64,000 nt of DNA from Steinernema hermaphroditum (Eukaryota > Nematoda > Chromadorea > Rhabditida > Steinernematidae). Both the position numbers and the translations under genes were made by a program. Where the stretch lies: contig CM059621.1 in the NCBI GenBank assembly GCA_030435675.1, forward strand, positions 12,834,001 to 12,898,000, in the 5' to 3' direction. This document shows positions 41,386-54,651 of this stretch, one piece after another. Below the pieces are notes generated by a model, which did not search any database, was not told the DNA's origin, and was given only the letters and a program-made list of their open reading frames with translations. Positions within the stretch are counted from its first letter, which is position 1. Each line of letters opens with the position of its first letter.

Positions 41386-42292
41386 CTTCTGGAGAGAATC
41401 TGCAAAGAAGAGGATATGACCACGTCACAAGAAGAGTCGACGGAGAGCGGTAAAGAGTGGCGCATTCGAAAATCTCGTTTCGCGGACTGACAGCGATCGT
41501 CCCGAGACCGAAAAGATCACCGAATGGGGGCGACGATCAACACCTCTGAAGAGTGAGACGTTGAATGGTCATCGAGCTGAGGTGCTCGCGAGTTTGTGTT
41601 AAGCAAGAAGTATATCTCCCTTTTTTTGCACATTCAAAGAGTTTCCAAAAACGGCGACCTCTCGCTCGCTGTCTACACTAAAACCGTAGTAGACTGTCTG
41701 TTACCATGTTTGTTTAGACACAGACGAAGAAAACGAGACAGTCGTCGTGTGTGGTCGCAGGGACTGTCGCTCAACTGTTTTATTACGGTAGAAAGCCGTC
41801 ATTTTTTTTGCAAATCGTTTCCCTTTTTTAATCTGTAACTTCTCCCTTGCCCCTCTTCGCATATTGCCTTCGCCTAGCGGAACGACGTCCGCGGCGTTCC
41901 TTCGACGTCATCACCAGCATCGGCTGTCGCTCCTTCGAGAATCGATAGCTTCGGGATTCAGTGGCGGTGCTCCTCGGATCGTCGTGATCTTCGCACTTTG
42001 CCACGGACCCCTCGTGCGCCTCTCTTCGGGCGAGAGGCGGAGCGTCGCTGGGCGCGTGTTCGTCTCGTTAGCCAGCATCGTCGCCATCCAAAAATCAATG
42101 GACGCGCGCAAACTCGAACAACCGATCTTTTTGCAATTAATTCGCGTTTTGTTGATCTTCCTTCCACACAGCCTGACGAGCAGTAGTTTCAGCCTCATGT
42201 GGCCGTGATCGCGAGCACCAGGAGCACGGTATAGAAGAGCCTCTTCGTCGTTGTCGTCAGCTGCCCGTGATCGCGCCTCGCAAGAAGCGAAG
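41386..42292. promoter_or_regulatory. Divergent spacer between MCM10 and MED12
   Basis: 907 bp. It ends with GTCGTCAG about 30 nt before the MED12 ATG and contains a TAGAC/GTCTA-rich patch at 41670-41740. Open frames of about 120 codons at 41.86-42.3 kb occur on both strands and are not protein-like. No specific site can be named. Confidence 0.4.
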
Positions 42293-45200
42293 ATGTACAA
42301 ACAACTTGGGGTGTCCTCATGGCATGATGCGAAGCAGGAAAAGAAGCCGTTGAACCGGAGCCATCGCTCCAGTCGAGCGGTTCCCGATGTGTACCCACAG
42401 GAGGTGCGCCAGGAGGAGGATTCGATGGCACCTCAGCGGCTGAAGTCGGGTTACATCGTTAACGTGCCAGCCTACGAACAGGATTCGCTGTACAAGGTTA
42501 GTGTCTTTCAGCTTTATTGCAGTTTGCATTGATTTTCCCTGCAAGGAAAACACTGTTATTCTGAAATCGCTATTCCGGTCTGATTTTTTTCTGAAAGCAT
42601 TGCATTCCTGAAATTCTACATTAGGAGCCATAATTTATCAAATGTTTTCTGCTTGATAGCATCCTATATTTAGCCCCTTTTAGACTGGTAAATTTGACAA
42701 ATTCGTCGAGGACGGACTGCTAAGATGCGGGAAGATGGTTACGCAGATCATGCAGACGAAGAACGAGCACAACACCAAAGCGATGAGTCGGCAGAGATCT
42801 ATGAACAAAGACGGAACTTCAAACCAGCAGTTCATCCACAATACGGTTTGTGATCAGATTCTTTGTACTTTCTTGTTACATATGTTTTAGTCAACACAAA
42901 AGACGAAAGAACGCACTCAGTGGTTCCTGGATCTGGCCCACTTGAAGTCGTTCATGTACCTTGTCAGAAGACCGCCATACGTGAAGAAGAAGGAGGAGTG
43001 CTTCGACCTCCTGTTCGACTTTCGCGTACCATCACATCGAGCGTGCTGGTTCCTGAAGTTACATACGGTATCCCATATGTCCAGCTCTAGCTCGAGCAAG
43101 GGCAAACAAAAGTCCTCCAATGAAGTTGTTTTTCCTGGTTAGTAGCGGCTGAAGTGGGCCGATTATAGGGACGGTGTTTAGATCAGTCGACGAGTATCTG
43201 CAGAGCCATCGGAGATACGGTTGTGAAACTGAACGAGTACACTTCTGCGGATATTTCGAAGAATATCGCATTTTGGAACTACATGGTTCATCTCTTCAAG
43301 CACTGTGTTGAGGTATGACACCTTTCTCACCTTCTCTGAACGTTTGTTTTTAGGACGGCTTGGTTGATCGCCAAGATTTCTTGATGGAGATGTCCGAGAT
43401 TCTGCACGCGCAGATGAGTTATCCCATGGACAAGCCCCACGCCTTCCGCTTTCTGCTCCAGTTTTTCACGCAGTTTATACAAATCGTCACTCAGAACGTG
43501 ATCCTCGCGCGAAGAGTCGCTCACATTGCTGCCACCCGTCTTCGAATGTACAAAACCGAGTTTGATAGATCCAAACGGCGCAAGTCGGAGTCGGACACTT
43601 GGTACACGGACCTTCTTGGCTGCCAACACCATCGCCCGATCCTGTTCCAACTGACGGGCATCATTCACGCCGTCATGGTCTCCTGTCCCCAGGCGCTTAC
43701 CTGGAACTCCTTCCGCGTCTCCAGTCCTCAAACTTTGCCGAATCAGCTGTGCGGCTCTCCACTGGACATTCTTCCATGTACTCCTGACGAGCTACCCATT
43801 CCACACGGTCCATCGAGAGAAGGTCTTTTATTCGTGCTGAAATCGAAGCTGGCTGAGATAAGACAGCGAAGTTGGGCCGTGAAGAGGCACTGGGCATTGA
43901 ACTCCAATGACGAAAACACTTTCAGTATGTTTATCTTTATGTTCCTACCGTATACTATATGCATTGCTTAAGCTATGACGGTGGAAAGGGTCCTCGCCAT
44001 CATTACGGCTCTGGATACGGTTGATGTCACTGATGCCAAAGGAATTATCAAGGCGTACGTGAAGGTGTTTGGCACGTCGCTCACTGAGAAGTTTGAGGTT
44101 CGCGAATTCGTGTGTTCTTATAGGAATTACAACTTTTATTTTTAGTATCAAACGGCTATAACAATCAAAGTTATGCTGCAGTGGGCAGTGACAGCCCAGC
44201 GAGGAGAATCGTATCGCATTTCTGTCGTTATCGCACTACTCAATATGCACCTGAAACGGTTCAGAGATAGCAGCTTCATTGGCTCGAACACACGCATTCA
44301 GGACGTCCTCATGGAGTATCTTTCCATAGAGAGTCCAGAACCTGGACAACCCCACTTCTCCGATGAATACCGCTATCTCATGTTCCTCTTCTACGAGCTT
44401 CAGAGAGAAGGAATCTTTAGCCACGACAAATACGTCCAAGGTGGTTAAGACTGCAATGCAAGAAATGAACTGATGATTATAGATCTGATTCGTACTGGCG
44501 ACCTTGTCCATGCGCAACCTGTGATGATGAAACTGAGAGACGGAGGAGGACCACCGGAAGACAAGGAGAATGCAGAGGACAAGGAGAACGGCAAAGAACA
44601 GCGCGACGATTCACTGAGACCTCCAGTTCTTCAGAAAGCGTGAGTATCTTCTGCAAAAGAATTAAATCTACCTCTGACTGCAGTGTTGAGAAAGTCCCTA
44701 AGGAAAATTCGAAGACGGAACTGATTGATGACGAACCGGATTACCACATCCTGATGAGCAAGAACGACAACCTTTCTCGCCACGAAAGATTTCTCATTCA
44801 GCTTCCGATCCAACAGATTGAGCGAAACAGATCCGATAGGAATCAGCGCCTTATTATGCTGTACGGTATCGGAGAGGATCGCGAACAGGCAACTGTCACG
44901 CAGAAGAGGATTGCTGACAATATCGTGAAGATCTGGCAAAAGAAGGTGAATTTGGAGATTCCCGATCTGTCAAAGACGTTGACTGATGTAAGCTCGAAGG
45001 AAAACATGCAAAACAAGGAGGTCCGATTCAGAAGAAAGCCACCGGAGAACTACATCGATTGCATCAATACCTTCAAGTAAGATGAGAGGGAAGATGTGGT
45101 GATCATGCAATACTTTAGAACTCAAACATACTACGATCAGCACGTGATCGCCGCTATCTGCGCCGATAGCTTCTTGGAGATGTTCAGTGACTTCCTGTAT

Positions 45201-48200
45201 AAGGGTGGAACCATGATTCCAACGTCAGAGTCGCTCGATGTTCTCTTCTACCTCCTGGAGTACTGCATGAACATCAACGAGATCATCTCATTCTCCGTCG
45301 AGTTGATTTCCCTTCTGATCAAATGCGATAGGGAGATGATCGCACGCCAGATTCCGATCATTCCCGGGTCGGCTTCGGCGCAACATGGTCATGTGATCGC
45401 CGCGTATCTCTCCTCCCACTACCAGTACTTTCTGATGCATTCTGACGCATCCAAGGTACTCCGTGGACTCTTCGAGTTGGTAGAGCCTCAGATCCGCCCG
45501 AAGGACAAGGACGGAATGAGCGCGTGGAGCCGCTCCATCGCCGTCTTCATGCTGACGGCGAAGATGGACCTGACCAAGGCGAACAGGGGGGCTGATCTTG
45601 TGGAAGTTGGAAAGTTTGCCGACCTGAAGAGTGTGTTCCCTAGCTCTGAAGTCCCTTTGTCGTCACCAAAATATGCCAACGGTGACCGCGAGACCGCTTT
45701 CACGGAGCTGATGAAGGATCTGAAAGTCCGCCGCTTCATGAACTACCACGAATTCAAGAAGAAGCTCTCTATCCTCAAGCAGTCGTCCGGTGCTGGAATC
45801 TCACTCGTAGTGGCTGCCTACAACGCAGCTTTGGACAGCGGAAGACGGATAGAAGTGTGAGTTGTGTGGGTTATGATTCTTTATTTCAGTTTTGCTTTCA
45901 GGTTGAGTGACATCGCTACTGTGGTAGCGCATTTCGCGGCGAATACATCTCTCGAAGCCGACATATACGTGGTGATCGATGAACTTTGTTGCTCTCAACA
46001 GTGCAAGGATAAGGTGCTCCCTATGTCCAGCCGACTGAAAACAGAAGACGTCGAGCAGCTCTACGCGATGGCGGCGCTGACGGCACTTCTGGCCGCGAAG
46101 CACTGTATCAGTGGCCACGCTCTGATCATGCGCCTGCTGCAGGGCGTCTTCAAGCCTTTTACAAGCAGTCCCATCGCTGGAACAGGTGAGGTACTTCAAG
46201 CCAAAGATTTTCTGATGGTTGCCTGATTCAGATAAACTAGAGCATATGTATCGCGGTCTACTGCTGGGGACGTTCATCATCTCGATGCTGATCTGTGGAA
46301 CTGATCTTCCATTCTGTGTGGATCCTATCAAGCAGGAAAAGCCACAGGAGAGAATGCCAGCTGATGTCAGAAGCATCCGGACATTGTTCATCCGCGAGCT
46401 TAGTGATACGCTTATGCCGCTGCTCTCGATCTTGTTCCTCGTCGCAGAACCCGATAAGGGTGACGATGACCGATCCAACTCGCGAGTGGCCTGGTACAAA
46501 GCGCCCCAATACACGACCTCGTTGCAACCAATTCTCAAAGCTGCGATACGCGCCATCTGTGAGCAGGACTGGGTGAATCAGAGAGTCTTCGCTCTTTGTG
46601 AGAAAGGGCGCGTAGAGATGTTCGCAAAGTTAAGAAGCAATGCACAGGTGAGAGTGCTAGAAAGATTTTCATAAGGTTACGGTGACTTTAGGGTCAAAAG
46701 ATCATTCGTCTTGCCCTGCGGCGCCGATGCGAGCGCGAGCTGAAAGAAGAGTTGATCTACTGTACGGAGAGTACTGTGAAGATCCTCGTCACGAAGCTGT
46801 TCTCCACAATGAATGTTTGGAACATGCGCGCCATCATCTACGATCTGCGGCTGATGATCAAGGAGAATGAGAAGATCGAGAAGGGCCAGAATCAGTTCGC
46901 ACAGAATCAGATGCTCCACTTCTACGACAACTTGACGCAAACCATTGCACAGGCGTGCCGCGAGTTCTTCTTGACTCTTTCCCCCGAGAAGGAGGGCGTC
47001 TATCCGGAGATCAAGGTGGGAAAGGGCTTCCAGCTAAATCAAGTGAATCCGCTGTGGCTCATCGCGCCGCTGATGCAAACCTGTCCGCAGCCGAGTCTTC
47101 GCTCTACGTCTAATCATATTAACGTGAATTCCGTGCAGCAGAAGTTTTTGAAAGAGGCGCAGGGCATGCTCAACTATCAGAATGATCAGAATCGGTAGGA
47201 TATCCGTTTCCATTCCTCGATCCACTGACTCTGATTTCAGAACGTGGCTCCTAAGCCAGAAGCCCTTCCTGAACCTTCTGTACACATCTCTGGAAGGCGA
47301 AGATCAGCTCCGCGACGCACTCGTCGGCTCTCTCCTTAAGCAGTTCTCGGAGATCGCGAACAGAGCGCGCGACAGCAATGGACTTCCCTTCAGCAAGCAG
47401 TTCAAGAACGAACGTGAAGGGCTCATCGTTCGCCTCTCCCTCTGCGGCGGAATGTTTGAGTCGATGCTGAGCATGGCGGATGCCTGGGCTCTTGAACTCT
47501 TCAAGCTTCTCTTTTACGAGGTCATTAGTCAGGATCGCGATCCACTCGTCTACGAGATGTGCTACGACATGCTGAACACCCTGATCGTCTACACGATCGT
47601 CGAAAATCACCAGAACGTCGACGGCGAAGACCCGCGGAGCGGCAGCAAGTACTCTCCACAAGATGATCAGTCTAACCATTCACAGTCGAGCGCCCTCCCT
47701 AACAAGTATCGAGGCCTCATGAAGAAGCTCAGTAAAGAGATCGCCGATCGAACCCCATCTGGCATGAAGGAGCTCTTCAAACTACTGCCGATTCCGAAGC
47801 CCATGTTCGATGTTCCCGTCGTTGATGCATATGGAGCGCCACCGGCATCGAGCAGCTCGAAGAGCAGCAAGAGTTCCTCGAGTTCCTCCCAGTTCGCTTC
47901 TTCTCAGAGCGGCTCCAACTCCTCAGCATCGGTCACGCATCGCTCCAACACCAGATACGGTGTGCAGTACAACGGCCGGAGAGAGCAGATGACTACTTTC
48001 GACTTCATCCAAGGATACTTCGCCGACCAAATGCCGAAGCACTGGAAGTGGTCCTGGTTCCAGACGACAAAGATGGACAGGACGCCGATACCGAACCAGA
48101 AGCAAATCCTCCGCATGCTCTACCACACTCACTATTTGGAGTACGCACGTCCTGCCGTTCTCGGACTCGAGCGGCCTGCGAGGGCTGACATCTTCTTGAC

Positions 48201-49183
48201 ACCTCCCATGACTGAAGAAGCGCCACCGACTCCACACAACGCTCCGACGCCTCATGCCCCTGCTCCCAATCAAACCAACATGCACGGGCCGATGGTGAGT
48301 CAGTAGTTTTAAGGCTGCTTGCGAAAGAGTTTGAATTTCAGAGCGTTGGACAGCCTCCTTCTGTACCACCGATGGCGATGGGAATGGGTCAGATGATGCC
48401 ACCGAATACTTCGGGAACAGCCGCCGATCCAAGCCAGATCAACCCGCAGAACATGGTCACCCCCAACTCTGTGCCCTCTTCGATGCCCCCGAGTTCGATG
48501 CACAGCGGCTTCCCCGGTCCCGCTGGTCCCCACGGAATGAGCCATCCGATGCAGGGTCCCGTTGGAATGCCCGGACCACCGCATCCAGAGTTCGGAGGAA
48601 TGCGGCCACCGTTCCCAGGCAATCCGATGGGAATGATGGGAAATCCACAGGGAATGGTTGGAATGGGTGCCATGCGAGGACCACACCAGCAGCCGGTGCG
48701 CGCGGCTGTTGCCGCTGGCGCAAGGAAGCGCGCAAACGCCAGCGGACCGAAGAACACCTCGAAGCGGCGGAAGGACTCGAAGACGAACGTGGCCGCGGGG
48801 ATGCCGGACATGCAAATATCGGGATCGAGTGGCTACTGGCCGAACGCGAACCAAGGAGGCTTCGCCGGACCTCAACCCGGCGGCTACATGGGACAGCCGG
48901 CGCCTAGCGGAGGGCCGATGGAGAGCCACGGCGGTCAGGACAGTAAGGCGCAGCTGCACGAGATGCTTATCAACCGACAGAAACAGGCGGGTGCCAATCC
49001 GGGAGCGCAGCATTCGCAGAACGGTACATGTCACTCTGAGAGATGCTTTTTCTAATGTCTGTTTGTTCAGCTTTCGGATCCGGCGGGCCGGGAGGCGCTC
49101 CGCACTATCCAATGATGGCGCAGCCTGATCATCAGGGCGGATTCACGCAGAATGCGGGTCAAACAGGTCAACGGTACATGTAA
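42293..49183 (+). CDS. MED12: Mediator complex subunit 12 (dpy-22 / MED12 homologue)
   Basis: Part of the Mediator kinase module with CDK8, cyclin C and MED13; it activates CDK8 and represses or tunes transcription. The N-terminus MYKQLGVSSWHD leads to the conserved VPDVYPQEVRQEED and, across short introns, CGKMVTQIMQTKNEHNTK, DGLVDRQDFLMEM, FLLQFFTQFIQIVTQNVILA, LLGCQHHRPILFQLTGI and GSPLDILPCTPDELPIPHGP. A long helical repeat region follows (45.1-47.7 kb). The C-terminus is serine-, then proline/glycine/methionine-rich (PPHPEFGGMRPPFPGNPMG) and ends GQTGQRYM, TAA 49181-49183. No long polyglutamine tract is seen, unlike in many MED12/DPY-22 proteins. Around fifteen introns, mostly under 60 nt. 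Confidence 0.95.
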
Positions 49184-51081
49184 ATATTAGTATTATCTCA
49201 AATGTTGTATGGAAGATATATGTAAATTTAATATAAACTATGGAACTCTTGTGTTGGGGTGAATGGAACGAACAAAGGTCTCTTTTCGCCCCGGATCTCT
49301 CCACTTCGTATACTTTGGTCAACTGTTGGTTGTTTTCCGAATCGCGATTATGCGATTGAAAACAAACGGCATGAGGTGACTCTCTCTCGGATATTATGTG
49401 GGACGTAACGTTGTTTTTGTGCTCCCACACTTGAGCACTTTTAGTTTGTAAGGTTTACGGTGCCACAAAAACTACTCGGAAGAAGCGAAGATTACGTTTT
49501 TCTCTAGGATCGGGCATTTTCAAAAAGCTCTACAAACGAATAACGACCGCTCCTCAGCTGATTGGATCGGCAAAGTAAGACGGAATGCAGATTCATAAGC
49601 CCGTAGACATAGCCTGAGACATAAGTTCATTTACAAGGCAGGAGCAAACTCGAGGGGTTCATTGAAGGTACTCGAATGTCATGGTGTGTACGGTATTCAT
49701 ATGTCCAGAAGCTGCTCAATCTGATCTCTACAAAGTCGTTTCTAGCTGGCAATCGATTAGATCGGCTTCGTCCGCCCTAAAGTAACCGCCGAAGGCACTT
49801 CGACAGCAGTCGACGGCAAATCGGATTCGTGGCGACCCTCGCGTAATCTGCGGATAATTGAGTTCGCTCGCGCACTGCTGGTAAAAACAAGAATCGCGCG
49901 AATCGTTCTCTGCCTGTGGGACCGTCACCGCCTGCCACAGCCCACCTCCCCTCACTCAACCCACTTTCCTCCGTCTCTTCGGACGCTTTCGGTCAAGACG
50001 CCTTCGCCGCCTTCGGCGCTCCGATCGTCTTCTTCTCCGAGGGTCCTTCTGAATCCAAATGACTCCTTTCGGTCGCTATCGATCCGCTTTTGTGTCGTCG
50101 CCGACCGTCAGGGCCCGAATGCAAACAGCCGACGGCGACGGATCCCTCGAAGGATATAGTTTGTTTTGTGTTGTTGTGTTCACTGGATTTCGAGTGGACG
50201 ACGATTCGGAGCGTTTAGGGGAGTTGCCGAGGGGTGCAGGCTGTGCACGCCTGCGTTTTGTGGTCTCTTTGCTTAGCTGTGCATCGCCTAATGGATGCCA
50301 TTGGAAGCACGCCGTGATTCATAGGGCGTCGACTGGCCCATCGAGGCGGAAACGCTTTTTCTCTCGAGCTTTTCTGCCACGTTTCCATCAAGAGATAAAC
50401 GTTTTTTGCTCTTTTTGGTCAAATTTCGCCGTTTGAAAAGACAAAAACTACTTCTCGTAAACCATCGTTTCTGAATTCACATCGAAAAATGCCCTTTCGA
50501 AACGATATTCTAAATATAATATGTATACACCCGCATATATTAACTTGTCATCGCCACGATCTCCGAGCTCCGAACTCCGAACCCCTTAAATCCCTTGAAG
50601 TTTAATTCGATTATCGCCAAACTGGAGCTTGTGATTCACGGCTCACCATTCACTTTACTCTTTTGTGTTACACGCTGTTTTGTCACATTGTCACGCGCGG
50701 GCTAATCGTTTGGGAATCACGGGTTGACATCGTTTTTAGATCTCCGATATGCTCACAAACTTCTTCTGATCCTTCTTGTGACCATACATTCTAAGTTTCT
50801 AAGGGTGTAGTTTGGTTGGAGCCCCTGTCTTTCCTATTCCAGGACCATGAGTCACTGAATTTATTCTGAACGCACCCCTAAACGACCCCGAAACGTTTCT
50901 CGATGAAGGCCCCTTCGTCAAGCAGCACAACATCGACAGATTCCTCGGTCGATCGGCGACACGTCCTTCCGAAAAACACGTCCCGGGCGTCAGCTGAGCG
51001 CCGATATGCTAATGCGCGCGGCGCGTTCCATCGCGTCCGCCGCGATCCACACGGAGTTTGGTGACATCTGCTTGCAGGCAG
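49184..51081. other. Intergenic region
   Basis: 1.9 kb between MED12 and the membrane-protein gene. Open frames of 60-135 codons at 49.7-50.4 and 50.9-51.3 kb on both strands show no likeness to known proteins. It ends with a CTTGCAG acceptor (51071-51077). Confidence 0.5.
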
Positions 51082-51815
51082 ATGGCAATCTTGGGAGCGC
51101 TCACCCGAAGCACGTCGATGCGCGTCTTCGACCCTCAGGACAAGAAGTATCGGATCTGTTGTCGATCGCTCCACATTCTGGTAGGCCCGTCCCCTGGGAG
51201 TTGAGCCTTCGTGCCTCCAGGTGGCAGCTAGATTCCTCTCGCTTCTGTTCGCCGTCCTCCTCTTCGCCCACTTCGTAAACACTCTTCGCAGTTTTGGCGG
51301 CTACAACTCCTTCCACAACTGGACCCTTCTCCTCACCGGCTCCATCATCTTCGGCACCTTCCTCTACGGCGCCTTCTACGAGGAGAAGTACTTCCTCATA
51401 CCCTTCATATTCTCGCAGGTACCTTTCCGCTACCGTAATCCAGCAGAAGCCTTTTGTAGTTGCTGATGCTTCTGGTTCTCATAATCTCCCTCTCCCTCAC
51501 CGCGAGCACCGTTCTCATGTCCGTCATCTACGCCAATCAGGGCTATAAGTTCTCCGACGAGGAAAGATCAGACTACGGTAGGTTCCAAGCTTCTGGGTCT
51601 ACCGAAATGGCATCTTCAATGCTTAGTCTGCTTTCCATGATGACCTCCTTTCAGTGGTGGCGATGAGCTTCATGGGCATCCTGGCGCTAGTGGAGATCTG
51701 GCTCGTGACCGTCGGCTGTAAGGCATTCCAGTACATCCGTGACCGCGACGCGAGCCTAGAAGAGCCGACGGCGATGCCGGTTGGAGACTTCGTCATCGAC
51801 AAGGCAGTCATCTGA
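51082..51815 (+). CDS. Four-transmembrane nematode membrane protein
   Basis: The ATG at 51082 lies 5 nt after a CTTGCAG acceptor: MAILGALTRSTSMRVFDPQD, then KYRICCRSLHIL, spliced (intron about 40 nt) to VAARFLSLLFAVLLFAHFV, the first membrane helix. WTLLLTGSIIFGTFLYGAF is the second; after an intron LLMLLVLIISLSLTASTVLM is the third; and SFMGILALVEIWLVTVGCKA is the fourth. The short cytoplasmic tail ends DFVIDKAVI. The N-terminal cysteine-containing motif before the first helix and the overall plan fit a nematode-wide family of small four-helix proteins (DUF7027-like, distantly like LAPTM). Function unknown. AATAAA occurs at 51862-51867. Confidence 0.75.
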
Positions 51816-51939
51816 AGAAGCTTCTACTACGTATCCCATCCCTGATTGTATTTGTGGCAAATAAATGAGCGAAAAGATTTATCGAAGCTTAGAAGAACAC
51901 CACTGGAAGACGGTGGCGAGAAAGGGGGGAACTGGGCTC

Positions 51940-52905
51940 TTAGTATCCAGGAGGAGTGCGAGGAGGAGGGCAGTGGTCGCAGCCGCCCTTGAGGCCGGGG
52001 AGTCCGGGCTGGCCAGGTGGTCCCTGGGCTCCGGGAGCTCCTTGGGGTCCAGGGGCGCCGGGCTCTCCCTGGGGACCGACGGGGCCGACGCTGTTGGTGC
52101 CGTTGGGGCCGGGGGTTCCCTTGGGTCCGGGGGCTCCAGGAGGGCCGGGAGGTCCCTGGGGTCCAGCGGGGCCGTTGACCTGGAAGGAGAAGGTTAGGGA
52201 AGAAGCCAGGGAGCTGGATGTTACCTGGATGAGACGGCCGGGGGCGCCGACGGGTCCCTGAGGTCCGGGAGCTCCAAGAGGTCCGTTCATGCCAATGGAT
52301 CCCTGCATTCCAGGAGTGCCAGGCTTTCCGTCGCGACCGTTTTCTCCGTTCTTTCCCTTGGGTCCGCGAGGTCCCTTGGGTCCCTGAGGTCCCTGGTGGC
52401 CAGGAGGTCCGGGCGGGCAGATGACACAAGGCTCCACGGGGATGGCGCTCTGCAGGATCTGGCCGTCGCGGCCGTCTTCTCCGTCACGACCGTTCTGTCC
52501 GTCGTTTCCGTCCGGTCCGTTGTCTCCGGGAGGTCCAGGGGGTCCAGGAGGTCCCTGTTGGCATCCGCAGCACGTGGGAGCGACGTCGGCGGCGATCACA
52601 GGAGCGCCGTATCCTCCGGCGGGGGTCGAAGGAGGAGTGGGGCTACCGTACTGACGCTTGGCACGGTGGTTGAAGCCGCTGTGTTGGAGGATGGAGATCT
52701 CGGACCACATGTCGCGGGAGCGGGTCTTGCAGAAGTCGGTCTCCACCATGATGTGGCTCTGGAAGTTGGCGACGTAGCTGTAGAGGAGCGGCAAGGTGAC
52801 CACCGAGGCGACGACGGCGGCCGTCGAGATGACGATGGCGAAGAAGGCGACGCGGCGCATCTGCCGGTGCTCCTCGGACTCGAACCCGGGCTTCTCTTGG
52901 CTCAT
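51940..52905 (-). CDS. col: Cuticle collagen (copy 1)
   Basis: Secreted structural protein of the nematode cuticle. The N-terminal cuticle-collagen domain includes [20 protein letters not shown] with the signal-anchor hydrophobic stretch, [16 protein letters not shown] and the furin-type site HRAKRQYG used for processing. Two Gly-X-Y blocks are separated by short cysteine-containing interruptions ([22 protein letters not shown]) and the tail is [15 protein letters not shown]. One 45-nt intron (52180-52224) lies in the collagen domain. I chose MSQEKPGF (ATG 52905) because a TATTTAA motif lies just upstream; a longer in-frame start exists at 53085. It differs from copy 2 at the N-terminus and just after RQYGSP. 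Confidence 0.93.
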   Translation of the reverse strand: MSQEKPGFESEEHRQMRRVAFFAIVISTAAVVASVVTLPLLYSYVANFQSHIMVETDFCKTRSRDMWSEISILQHSGFNHRAKRQYGSPTPPSTPAGGYGAPVIAADVAPTCCGCQQGPPGPPGPPGDNGPDGNDGQNGRDGEDGRDGQILQSAIPVEPCVICPPGPPGHQGPQGPKGPRGPKGKNGENGRDGKPGTPGMQGSIGMNGPLGAPGPQGPVGAPGRLIQVTSSSLASSLTFSFQVNGPAGPQGPPGPPGAPGPKGTPGPNGTNSVGPVGPQGEPGAPGPQGAPGAQGPPGQPGLPGLKGGCDHCPPPRTPPGY

Positions 52906-53393
52906 CTTGGACACTGCTTCCAGGAGTCGATCCATCCGGGAGGTTAAATACGTTTCGGGGTCAGAGGCGGACTCCCGTGAGCCACGGCGGTGTAACATTC
53001 TTTGTTGTTTTTCTGGTAACCCACATATCGCACGAGGGACGTCAACAAACAGTTTGAAACGTTCTCGAGGGGCGCGGAATTGCACGGGCTTCGCATATCC
53101 GACGATCCCTTTGTTCCGCGGACTCAGGTATTTTCTGCGTTAATTCGCCGCCCGGCTGATTGATAGGGGCGCGAGATCGCGGAAGCCGCGGAGAGTTGCA
53201 AGCGGCGCTGAAACAAAGTGCGCAAAAAAAGATCGCGCTCCCTTTGTCTCCCACCCGGGTGACCGAAAAAGAGATCCCCGCCACAACGCCGGTGGCCCAC
53301 GCCCCCTCCAAGACCCTATATAAGATCCCGTCTCTCCAGTAGAGACACTTCGAAGCATTTTTCTGTTTGCACGCCTAATCCTCTCTTCCAGGA
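52906..53393. promoter_or_regulatory. Shared divergent promoter of the two collagens
   Basis: 488 bp between the two start codons. The plus-strand gene has TATATAAG at 53317-53324, 70 nt before its ATG, and a TCTTCCAG acceptor just before the ATG. The minus-strand gene has TATTTAA at 52950-52944. The spacer itself is not palindromic, so the inverted duplication covers the genes more than the promoters. Confidence 0.5.
53317..53324 (+). promoter_or_regulatory. TATA box of collagen copy 2
   Basis: TATATAAG about 70 nt upstream of the ATG and roughly 25-30 nt before the likely transcription start. Moulting-cycle collagens commonly have TATA promoters. Confidence 0.5.
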
Positions 53394-54368
53394 ATGGACC
53401 AACAAAAGCAGCCGATCATCGAGTTGCCCACGGAGTCCGAGGAGCACCGGCAGATGCGCCGCGTCGCCTTCTTCGCCATCGTCATCTCGACGGCCGCCGT
53501 CGTCGCCTCAGTGGTCACCCTGCCGCTCCTCTACAGCTATGTCGCCAACTTCCAGAGCCACATCATGGTGGAGACCGACTTCTGCAAGACCCGCTCCCGC
53601 GACATGTGGTCCGAGATCTCCATCCTCCAACACAGCGGCTTCAACCACCGTGCCAAGCGTCAGTACGGTAGCCCCACTCCCCCGGCCAACCCCGGCTATG
53701 GCGCCCCTGTGATCGCTGCTGAACCTGCTCCCACGTGCTGCGGATGCCAACAGGGACCTCCTGGACCCCCTGGACCTCCTGGAGACAACGGACCGGACGG
53801 AAACGACGGACAGAACGGTCGTGACGGAGAAGACGGCCGCGACGGCCAGATCCTGCAGAGCGCCATCCCCGTGGAGCCTTGTGTCATCTGCCCGCCCGGA
53901 CCTCCTGGCCACCAGGGACCTCAGGGACCCAAGGGACCTCGCGGACCCAAGGGAAAGAACGGAGAAAACGGTCGCGACGGAAAGCCCGGCACTCCTGGAA
54001 TGCAGGGATCCATTGGCATGAACGGACCTCTTGGAGCTCCCGGACCTCAGGGACCCGTCGGCGCCCCCGGCCGTCTCATCCAGGTAACATCCAGCTCCCT
54101 GGCTTCTTCCCTAACCTTCTCCTTCCAGGTCAACGGCCCCGCTGGACCCCAGGGACCTCCCGGACCTCCTGGAGCCCCCGGACCCAAGGGAACCCCCGGC
54201 CCCAACGGCACCAACAGCGTCGGCCCCGTCGGTCCCCAGGGAGAGCCCGGCGCCCCTGGACCCCAAGGAGCTCCTGGAGCCCAGGGACCCCCTGGCCAGC
54301 CTGGACTCCCCGGCCTCAAGGGCGGCTGCGACCACTGCCCTCCTCCTCGCACTCCTCCTGGATATTAA
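53394..54368 (+). CDS. col: Cuticle collagen (copy 2)
   Basis: 324 codons before removal of the intron at 54084-54128 (45 nt), which is base-identical to the intron of copy 1. The start [20 protein letters not shown] follows TCTTCCAGGA. After that the protein nearly equals copy 1: the same hydrophobic anchor, [22 protein letters not shown] furin region, [14 protein letters not shown], the two Gly-X-Y blocks and [13 protein letters not shown]. Differences cluster in the N-terminus and in [18 protein letters not shown]. The pair is head to head. Confidence 0.95.
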   Translation: MDQQKQPIIELPTESEEHRQMRRVAFFAIVISTAAVVASVVTLPLLYSYVANFQSHIMVETDFCKTRSRDMWSEISILQHSGFNHRAKRQYGSPTPPANPGYGAPVIAAEPAPTCCGCQQGPPGPPGPPGDNGPDGNDGQNGRDGEDGRDGQILQSAIPVEPCVICPPGPPGHQGPQGPKGPRGPKGKNGENGRDGKPGTPGMQGSIGMNGPLGAPGPQGPVGAPGRLIQVTSSSLASSLTFSFQVNGPAGPQGPPGPPGAPGPKGTPGPNGTNSVGPVGPQGEPGAPGPQGAPGAQGPPGQPGLPGLKGGCDHCPPPRTPPGY

Positions 54369-54651
54369 ACCGACTCTCCTCTTCCATCGCCACATCTTTC
54401 ATCCTTCCATGTCTGTATATTAGATTAAGCCATGTGGTGTCCCTAATGTCGACAGTAAATTTGCGAAAAAATCGCTTCTTCGGATCACGTACATCACGGC
54501 GGAGATAGCAGGAGCGGTCATCCGAAAAACGCGCGTCCTCTTTTGTTTCAACAAACGAGTCCGCGCCGCCGCTGACACACTAACGAAGTCAGATGTTTGG
54601 GTAAAGGTGCACGTCGGGAAGCAGAGATTTATGTACATCGAAGGGGAACGG
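54369..54651. other. Short region between convergent genes
   Basis: 283 bp with the 3' UTRs of collagen copy 2 and the membrane-protein gene. Nothing else seen. Confidence 0.5.

Noticed and set aside
50059..50436. 125-codon frame downstream of MED12
   Set aside because: No motifs, no splice context, no polyadenylation signal; likely chance.
52396..52947. 183-codon frame opposite collagen copy 1 and similar ones opposite copy 2
   Set aside because: Gly/Pro codon shadow of the collagen repeats.
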